6,292 nt of DNA from Desulfobacterales bacterium (lineage in GTDB: Bacteria > Desulfobacterota > Desulfobacteria > Desulfobacterales > Desulfosalsimonadaceae): positions 1-6,292 of the forward strand of contig JAGXLE010000093.1 of NCBI GenBank assembly GCA_018334855.1. The letters run 5' to 3'. A program made the translations under genes and the position numbers. Numbering within the stretch: the stretch's first letter is position 1; the number at the start of each line of letters is the position of its first letter. This document shows positions 1 through 3,975 of this stretch, piece by piece. Under the pieces are notes generated by a model. It saw nothing but the letters and a program-made list of their open reading frames with translations, was not told the origin of the DNA and made no database searches.

Positions 1-257
1 CTGCCCTGGCAAAAGACGCGGATCACCTGTTCATAGAAGCGGCATTCCTGGAAGAAGACAAAGACATCGCCCGGGAAAAAAAACATCTTACCGCTGCACA
101 AGCGGGCCGGCTTGCAGCCGAGGCAGGGGCGAAACGCTTTACCCTGTTTCACTTTTCCCCGCGTTATACCGGCAGATACGAAAATTTCCGGTCAGAAGCA
201 AGGCAAGCCTACAGACTCAATGAGTTTCCAGCTCATCGAATTCACCCTGGTGCATAA
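1..257 (+). CDS. RNase Z-like metallo-beta-lactamase-fold hydrolase, C-terminal part (5' end outside window)
   Basis: An open frame runs from position 3 to a TAA at 255-257 and gives 84 residues with no start codon needed, so this is the 3' end of a gene that begins to the left. The visible part reads ADHLFIEAAFLEED, then HLTAAQAGRLAAEAGAKR, then FTLFHFSPRY. This is the order expected at the end of the RNase Z/ElaC branch of the metallo-beta-lactamase fold: an acidic 'IEAAF' strand, a His-containing helix start, and the H-x-S-x-R-Y motif whose His is a zinc ligand. RNase Z enzymes cleave the 3' trailer of tRNA precursors in the cytoplasm. Related family members act on other phosphodiesters, so tRNA processing is an inference. 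The last 41 bases overlap the end of the convergent tetR gene. The main metal-binding HxHxDH motif should lie upstream of the window. Confidence 0.85.
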   Translation, partial: ALAKDADHLFIEAAFLEEDKDIAREKKHLTAAQAGRLAAEAGAKRFTLFHFSPRYTGRYENFRSEARQAYRLNEFPAHRIHPGA

Positions 258-831
258 TCATCAGGGCCAGCCTGTGGATGGATTTTCGTTTTTCCTCGGC
301 AGTGCGCCCTGGATAATTGCGGTAAGTAAGGACCACACCCGCCAGGCAGGCAAAAAAAGCCTGCGCGTTTAAGCGAAGGTGTTCTGATCCCTCTGTCTCA
401 TCGACCACCTTCTTAAACATTTTCAAAAAATAGCGCTGCACGCTGTTGAATTTTTTCAGAGCCTGGGGGTTTAGCTCCCCCCGGATCATGAAATGCACCA
501 TCATCTGGAAAGTCGCCTCGTTATCGATTAAGTAGTCGACAACCGCTATGGCAAGCTCTTCTATATTGCCGCCGCTTTTAACCCGTTTTTTAAGGCGCTC
601 CTCTATATTGTTTATGTCCTGGATCAAAGCTTCGACAAAAAGATCGTCCCTGCTGGGAAAATACCTGTAGATGGAAGCAGCGGAAACACCTGCTTTAAGG
701 GCGATATCGCGCATGCCGATTTCGTGGAATGATTTTTCCTCAAAAAGCTCCATTGCCGCCCTGATAATCAGGCGCTTGCGGACTTCCCGTTCATCTTCTC
801 TTAGTTGTTCAAATGTGGATTTTTCAGACAT
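217..831 (-). CDS. TetR/AcrR-family transcriptional regulator
   Basis: The protein is 204 aa from the preferred start, normal for this family. Residues about 15-65 form the DNA-binding domain: a first helix (RLIIRAAMELFEEKSF), then a helix-turn-helix reading IGMRDIALKAGVSAASIYRYFPSRDDLF, a near-canonical TetR signature with the YRYF recognition-helix end. The rest is the variable helical ligand-binding and dimerisation domain, so the inducer cannot be read. TetR proteins normally repress and release DNA when a small molecule binds. An in-frame ATG at 858 would add nine residues. The ATG at 829-831 is chosen because AAGGA lies 8 nt upstream of it, while 858 has no good ribosome site. No divergent gene is visible within 400 bp, so the target may be its own promoter or a distant gene. 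The 3' end overlaps the RNase Z-like gene. Confidence 0.93.
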   Translation of the reverse strand: MSEKSTFEQLREDEREVRKRLIIRAAMELFEEKSFHEIGMRDIALKAGVSAASIYRYFPSRDDLFVEALIQDINNIEERLKKRVKSGGNIEELAIAVVDYLIDNEATFQMMVHFMIRGELNPQALKKFNSVQRYFLKMFKKVVDETEGSEHLRLNAQAFFACLAGVVLTYRNYPGRTAEEKRKSIHRLALMIMHQGEFDELETH

Positions 832-839
832 GGTCGAAT

Positions 840-844
840 TCCTT
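840..844 (-). promoter_or_regulatory. Ribosome binding site deciding the tetR start
   Basis: On the minus strand AAGGA is followed by 8 nt and then ATG (829-831). This supports the shorter TetR start over the in-frame ATG at 856-858. Confidence 0.7.
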
Positions 845-912
845 GAAATATTATACATAATTATAACCTGTTTTCCTGAATCATATTGTCACGGTTTACT
901 GTTATAAACAAC
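845..912 (-). promoter_or_regulatory. Putative tetR promoter and operator region
   Basis: Two perfect TATAAT hexamers lie on the minus strand at 850-855 and 860-865, just upstream of the tetR start. No good -35 box sits at 16-18 bp from either; the best is GTGACA at 887-892, 21 bp from the second. Two 16-bp imperfect palindromes with 5-bp arms and 6-bp centres are present: TTATA/TATAA at 851-866, over the -10 hexamers, and GTTTA/TAAAC at 894-909. TetR repressors often bind such sites to repress themselves, so autoregulation is a reasonable inference. The AT-rich composition means palindromes can arise by chance. Confidence 0.35.
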
Positions 913-1080
913 GTTTTTAACCTTTTTCCTTCTTTTTTCCGCTACGGATTTTATTTTAAACCAAATAATTTAACACCTTCCGTCCAATAAAGCAACACCA
1001 AATTTTTGACATAACGGATTTTGGATTCCGGGAAAGACAGTCTTAACAACCCCGTTTCAGAATTACTTAGTGTCTGTCCA

Positions 1081-1118
1081 GAAATCAGAAAAGCCCTGGC
1101 TGTTATCATAGCCAGGGC
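1081..1118 (-). terminator. Rho-independent terminator of the exported-protein operon
   Basis: A perfect 9-bp stem GCCCTGGCT/AGCCAGGGC (1093-1101 and 1110-1118) closes an 8-nt loop. On the minus strand it is followed at once by TTTTCTGATTTC, a T-rich tail. On the plus strand the hairpin is followed by CGGAAATG, so it works in one direction only. It lies about 120 nt after the stop codon of the 174-aa exported protein and is the natural end of the minus-strand operon that starts near 3538. Confidence 0.85.
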
Positions 1119-1240
1119 CGGAAATGCCTGAAGACGCGACTTATAAACAATAATATCAACAAATATCGTTTGGCATCAAAGGTTTACTTTTTACTGCTTT
1201 TGGGCCTGAAAGGCGGCGTTTTTACCCCTCTACCCAGAGG

Positions 1241-1765
1241 CTAATCCCTGGGCTTGTATCGGATGATAATGCGGGATTTGATATGGTCTGCGTGATAAAA
1301 CATCAAATCAAAACCCGGTTCGTCTTCTGCCATGATGCTGACGGTCTGGGTTTTTATGCTCATCAGACTTTCCATGTCGGCCTGTCCCTTCCCGTCATGA
1401 AAAAGAACATAGGTTTCATCATATTTCCAGCCGTCGAGATTGTTCCGGTACCATGTTTCAATCATTTCCGGAGAATCCCCGGATACCAGGCTGATTGAGG
1501 GCAGCATGGAATTTGCTCCGTTTTGCCTGCCTCTGACATGGGTCGCATAATAGGTGTTTGGATATACGGGTATACCGATGCTTGCCTTTGCAGGGATTTC
1601 CTTTTCAACATCGGCAAGGGTTTTGCCCTGGCTTTTGACCATTTTCAGGCCCTGATCTGTCATTTCAAGCAGCGGCGCAACTGGTTCAGCCCCGGCTGCT
1701 TGAATAACGCAGCATGTGAACAGCAAAATTGCAATAAATATGCGGGTTGTTTTTCTGCCTGTCAT
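1241..1765 (-). CDS. Exported protein of unknown function, 174 aa
   Basis: I do not recognise a named family. The start is ATG at 1763-1765 because AAGGAG lies exactly 6 nt upstream; the frame stays open further upstream into the preceding gene, but that stretch has no such support. Residues 1-26 are a Sec signal peptide: basic TGRKTTR, hydrophobic IFIAILLFTCCVIQ, and cleavage after AAGA. Two Cys at 18-19 lack a proper lipobox, so a soluble periplasmic protein is more likely than a lipoprotein. The mature part contains IPVYPNTYYAT (65-75) and DSPEMIETWYRNNLDGW (97-113). The same plan, P-x-YP-x3-Y-x-T followed by DS-x-E-x4-(F/W)Y, appears in the 262-aa protein just upstream, which suggests distant paralogy. 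The gene starts 49 nt after that gene and is last in the operon before the terminator. Its role is unknown. Confidence 0.85.
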   Translation of the reverse strand: MTGRKTTRIFIAILLFTCCVIQAAGAEPVAPLLEMTDQGLKMVKSQGKTLADVEKEIPAKASIGIPVYPNTYYATHVRGRQNGANSMLPSISLVSGDSPEMIETWYRNNLDGWKYDETYVLFHDGKGQADMESLMSIKTQTVSIMAEDEPGFDLMFYHADHIKSRIIIRYKPRD

Positions 1766-1771
1766 AGGGGT

Positions 1772-1777
1772 CTCCTT
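1772..1777 (-). promoter_or_regulatory. Ribosome binding site deciding the start of the 174-aa exported protein
   Basis: A perfect AAGGAG on the minus strand stands 6 nt before ATG 1763-1765. This places the start at the signal peptide rather than at any of the upstream in-frame codons. Confidence 0.85.
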
Positions 1778-1814
1778 TTCGATGACAAAATCACTGTTTT
1801 TCCGGTTAAACTTT

Positions 1815-2603
1815 TCAGGAACCGGAGGAAGATGGATGCACAGCGATTTCGATTCTGGTTTTATATGCATTTTCCTCCAGTTCCCGGAGGCACTTTTTCC
1901 ATTTTTCCACACCCTGGATTCCCCGGGAATTTTTTACGGCTTGTTGTGAAGACTGCCCCAATTGCTGCATAATCTGCATTGCTTCCTCTGTACGCCCCTG
2001 TGCCATAAGAGCTTGCACTTTTTGGGCCATGGCCTCCGCATCCTGCTGCATGCTTTCTTTTTCCGGATCTTTCTTGTACCTGCTGAAGATTACTTCGTCT
2101 ACAGGGATCTGATGACCGTTGTGATCCAGATTGCTGGTCAAAGGGAAATAACAGGAAGCCAAAGGCCTGTATTTTGCCACGAGCCGGTCGTATTCGGCTG
2201 AACTGAGGCTTCCGTGCATCACCGGTCCCTTGAGTTCGAAAAACACCTCTCCCACATGCTTCAGATCGGTTTCCACTTCGTTGTTTTCAGGCGCAGGGCT
2301 GTAAAGCCGGACCCCGATGGCGGAGCCCACAGGATCATACTTATGGACTTCATTAACGTCCATGTACTCGAAAAAGGCGTAACGTCCCTTTTCCGGGCAA
2401 GTCTCTTCTTTGACGGGATTTCCCCGGTCCCGTATATAAAAGTCCTTTACCTGTTCATAAGAATCTTTGCTCAGGAAATGATTCGGCTTCTCAGTGGAAT
2501 AAGCCACAGAACCCGGGTATAGCGGGGCAAGCAGGTCTTCTGCATAAGCCGGCAAGGCGGCAAGAGTAAATATGATAAAGGCGAGGAAAAACTTTTTAGA
2601 CAT
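1815..2603 (-). CDS. Exported protein of unknown function, 262 aa
   Basis: No named family is recognised. The start is set at ATG 2601-2603: GGAG lies 10 nt upstream, and the protein then begins with a classic signal peptide, MSKK, the core FFLAFIIFTLAALP and cleavage after AYA at residue 21. Upstream in-frame codons give a basic, non-signal-like extension and overlap the remnant of the previous gene. The mature protein opens with LLAPLYPGSVAYST (24-37) and KDSYEQVKDFY (46-56), the motif plan shared with the 174-aa neighbour. Residues about 179-228 are rich in Gln, Met, Ala and Glu and should be helical, including MAQKVQALMAQGRTEEAMQIMQQ. The end is a helix (EKWKKCLRELEENAYKTRIEI) and a Ser-rich tail. 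The likely location is the periplasm. It lies between the disrupted YIP1-family gene and the 174-aa gene in one minus-strand operon. Confidence 0.87.
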   Translation of the reverse strand: MSKKFFLAFIIFTLAALPAYAEDLLAPLYPGSVAYSTEKPNHFLSKDSYEQVKDFYIRDRGNPVKEETCPEKGRYAFFEYMDVNEVHKYDPVGSAIGVRLYSPAPENNEVETDLKHVGEVFFELKGPVMHGSLSSAEYDRLVAKYRPLASCYFPLTSNLDHNGHQIPVDEVIFSRYKKDPEKESMQQDAEAMAQKVQALMAQGRTEEAMQIMQQLGQSSQQAVKNSRGIQGVEKWKKCLRELEENAYKTRIEIAVHPSSSGS

Positions 2604-2613
2604 AATTCTCATT

Positions 2614-2617
2614 CTCC
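2614..2617 (-). promoter_or_regulatory. Ribosome binding site for the 262-aa exported protein
   Basis: GGAG on the minus strand lies 10 nt before ATG 2601-2603 but only 1 nt before the alternative ATG 2610-2612. Spacing therefore favours the shorter start, which also begins the signal peptide cleanly. Confidence 0.6.
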
Positions 2618-2634
2618 GAGGTGATCGGTTTGAT

Positions 2635-2762
2635 TTAATCTTCGGCTTTCTCTCCCATGGCCTTGAAAAACGCACCCACGGCTTTGCCGGCTTCCTCCGG
2701 GGTCATGTCCTCCGTTCCGCCCGTACCGGATTGGACCTCTTCCTGCCACTTTTCCATATTAC
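2635..2762 (-). pseudogene. Severed C-terminal tail of the YIP1-family gene
   Basis: This stretch reads as one open frame on the minus strand: S-N, then 40 residues starting MEKWQEEVQSGTGG, including EDMTPEEAGKAVGAFFKAMG, to TAA at 2635-2637. Codon choice looks coding. Joined to the membrane part at 2969 by removing 202 nt (the element plus one target duplication), it stays exactly in frame and gives a 233-aa protein. The charged, helix-prone tail would follow the last membrane segment. As it stands it has no proper start. An ATG at 2755-2757 could give a 40-aa peptide, with a weak AGG 10 nt upstream that comes from the element's end, but there is no sign that this is used. The alternative is an independent small gene, but the exact in-frame restoration makes a severed tail much more likely. 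Confidence 0.75.
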
Positions 2763-2767
2763 TTGTA
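2763..2767. repeat. Target-site duplication TTGTA, left copy
   Basis: The five bases directly left of the terminal inverted repeat match 2965-2969 exactly, while the next base outside differs. This is the expected scar of transposition. Confidence 0.8.
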
Positions 2768-2964
2768 CCTAAATTGAGCGTTTCAGATTTTTAAAAACAT
2801 GATTTTGTAAAGGATTATACCCATTTATATTTAAAAATTTGAAACCCTCCGGGATTTCCAATTCTGCCGCATCTACTGCGTCAGATGCAGCCTCGCATAG
2901 TCCACTATAGCTCGTCTGCATCTTCCTTGTATCTGCGGCAAACTTGAAAATCGCTCAATTTAGG
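2768..2964. mobile_element. MITE-like element, 197 bp, non-autonomous
   Basis: The ends are perfect 13-bp inverted repeats: CCTAAATTGAGCG at 2768-2780 and CGCTCAATTTAGG at 2952-2964. TTGTA flanks both sides as a 5-bp target duplication. Inside are further palindromes: GTTTCAGATTTTTAAA (2780-2795) pairs with 2830-2845 at 15 of 16 positions; TGCCGCA (2865-2871) pairs with 2934-2940; AGATGCAG (2883-2890) pairs with 2916-2923; ATAGT (2897-2901) pairs with 2904-2908 at the tip. The right half can therefore fold into one long nested hairpin and the left half into another. There is no transposase and no credible coding frame, so it would need an enzyme supplied in trans. It interrupts the YIP1-family gene. 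I cannot assign it to a named family from sequence alone. Confidence 0.85.
2814..2843 (-). promoter_or_regulatory. Candidate outward promoter inside the MITE-like element
   Basis: On the minus strand TTCAAA (2838-2843) is separated by 18 bp from a perfect TATAAT (2814-2819). Transcription would start near 2807 and run toward the two exported-protein genes. The -35 box matches only four of six consensus bases and the surroundings are AT-rich, so chance is possible. Confidence 0.35.
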
Positions 2965-3538
2965 TTGTAATTTTTCTGCCCGCCATTTCAGCACTAAAAG
3001 AGGTCATTGCAAGAATTAAGCCGATAATGCCAAAGGAGACCCAGGCAGTTTTTGGCTTGATTTCATGTACCTCGATACTCACCGTTACCAGGAGAAACAT
3101 CATCCATGCTATTCCCACAATACCACCGATATAAGGAAAGAGATCTATAAAGGCTGTGATCGGGGTAATCGCGGAACAAAAGGCCATACCCCTGTAAGCG
3201 GTTTCAAATGATTGCCCGGAGCCGAGTATCTTCCAGATTACAAATAAAATGGCCGCACCGACAAAGCCTAAGATACCCACCATCACAGGCATCAGGACAA
3301 TGGCAGCCAGGCCTGGAAGTATCCCCTCTGAAGAAAGGCCGATCAAAGAAAGCACGGTCGGGATGAAACCGCCGACAAACCCTACAGCGATCATGAAAAT
3401 AAGGGAAGGAAGGAAGCCGCCGGTTTTCGGCATCTGCCGGAAGAAAGCAGCGGGACTTGTAATAACTTTAATTGCAGTTTTCGGTATTTGGGAAAATTCG
3501 TTCTTAATGTCTAATGCTTCCTGATTTTCAGTATTCAT
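2960..3538 (-). CDS. YIP1-family integral membrane protein, C-terminus truncated by an insertion
   Basis: The frame encodes 192 aa. ATG 3536-3538 has GAGG 8 nt upstream. A soluble N-terminus leads to SPAAFFRQMPKTGGFLPSL (28-46), the typical entry of YIP1-domain proteins. Hydrophobic segments follow at about 43-67, 74-104, 134-155 and 163-183. Between them lies SFETAYRGMAFCSAITP (110-126) and then LFPYIGG, a pattern common in bacterial YIP1 proteins. These sit in the inner membrane; their function in bacteria is largely unknown. The last codons and the stop are not original: the stop TAA (2960-2962) and most of the final Thr codon come from the MITE-like element. The intact gene would have run on to 2635 with a further 42 residues. 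All membrane segments survive, so a truncated product may still be made. It is first in the operon with the two exported proteins. Confidence 0.85.
   Translation of the reverse strand: MNTENQEALDIKNEFSQIPKTAIKVITSPAAFFRQMPKTGGFLPSLIFMIAVGFVGGFIPTVLSLIGLSSEGILPGLAAIVLMPVMVGILGFVGAAILFVIWKILGSGQSFETAYRGMAFCSAITPITAFIDLFPYIGGIVGIAWMMFLLVTVSIEVHEIKPKTAWVSFGIIGLILAMTSFSAEMAGRKITT
2965..2969. repeat. Target-site duplication TTGTA, right copy
   Basis: Identical to 2763-2767 and directly abutting the right terminal inverted repeat. It falls inside the last codons of the truncated YIP1-family gene. Confidence 0.8.
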
Positions 3539-3975
3539 TTTTTCTTCCTCGTATAATAATGTTATTTTTTGCGGTGCACTAAATGGAGCTTTTCTTTCTT
3601 TATGCGCACCAAAAATTCAATGCCGGTAAAATTTTTAAACACGAAAGTACTTACAGATAGATTACATATTGAAAAAAATCGGAGCAATAAATATTTTTAT
3701 CAAGACAGGAGAGACGGTTTCAAAAAAAGCTGTTTATTCCCCAAGCCGGTATTTTTGCAGAAAGGAAATCCGTAAGCACCCTGGCTGATCGGCGGCGCGA
3801 AAAAGGAGTTTCCTCGCTCCAGGAGCCTCTTTGCGCCTCAATTTCCGCTCGGAAACCCGCTTTTCCGCACCGCCGTCAGGGCAACGAAGTGCAGTTTCGC
3901 AAGAGCACAAAAAAAGGATTTCCCTGGAAGTCAATTTTGAAACAATAAGAAAAAAATTCCGTTTGATTTCAGGAG
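3539..3975. other. Non-coding region between the STAND regulator and the YIP1-family gene
   Basis: About 440 bp with no credible gene; short open frames on both strands around 3730-4016 have coding-unlike, Arg- and Ser-rich translations. The part next to the YIP1 start (3539-3760) is AT-rich and should hold the operon promoter. A TATTAT (3553-3558) on the minus strand is a possible -10 box but lacks a convincing -35. The segment 3764-3923 is GC-rich and strongly palindromic. Minus-strand transcription leaving the regulator gene crosses a small bulged hairpin with a GAAA loop followed by T residues (about 3800-3819), a weak candidate terminator. Confidence 0.5.
3764..3923. repeat. Nested-palindrome intergenic segment, possible repeat element
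   Basis: GGAAATCC (3764-3771) and GGATTTCC (3916-3923) form 8-bp inverted ends. Inside, CCCTG...CGGCGG (3779-3795) pairs with CCGCCG-T-CAGGG (3870-3881), and GTTTCC (3808-3813) pairs with GGAAAC (3851-3856). Its GC content is clearly above that of the flanking AT-rich DNA. Such nested pairing with no coding frame is typical of dispersed intergenic repeats, but no flanking target duplication is visible and its outer limits are uncertain. Confidence 0.4.

Larger units (their letters stand above)
832..1240. other. Non-coding region between tetR and the exported-protein operon
   Basis: About 400 bp without a convincing coding frame on either strand. It holds the tetR upstream region (845-912), an AT-rich stretch to about 1010 with a 9-bp direct repeat ACGGATTTT at 944-952 and 1014-1022, and the minus-strand terminator at 1081-1118. 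A small CCTCT/AGAGG hairpin (1227-1240) directly follows the stop codon of the 174-aa exported protein but has no T tract. I see nothing else that I can assign. Confidence 0.6.

Noticed and set aside
346..364. Perfect GCAGGC/GCCTGC hairpin with an A7 loop, about 90 nt after the RNase Z-like stop, as a possible terminator
   Set aside because: It lies inside the tetR coding sequence (codons for AQAFFACLA), and neither strand has a T tract after the stem, only GCGTTT on the plus strand.
1067..1090. TGTCTGTCCAGAAATC-like sequence that resembles a transposon end
   Set aside because: No inverted partner or target duplication was found nearby, so a mobile-element call cannot be supported.
1227..1240. 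CCTCT/AGAGG hairpin next to the stop of the 174-aa protein as the operon terminator
   Set aside because: The stem is only 5 bp and is followed by GGTAAAAA on the minus strand, without a T tract; the hairpin at 1093-1118 is far better.
3573..3610. GGTGCACTAAATGGAGC resembling an NtrC-type enhancer site, with a distant inverted GCGCACC
   Set aside because: The spacing is one base short, one arm is degenerate, and no sigma-54 -24/-12 promoter is visible beside the YIP1-family gene.
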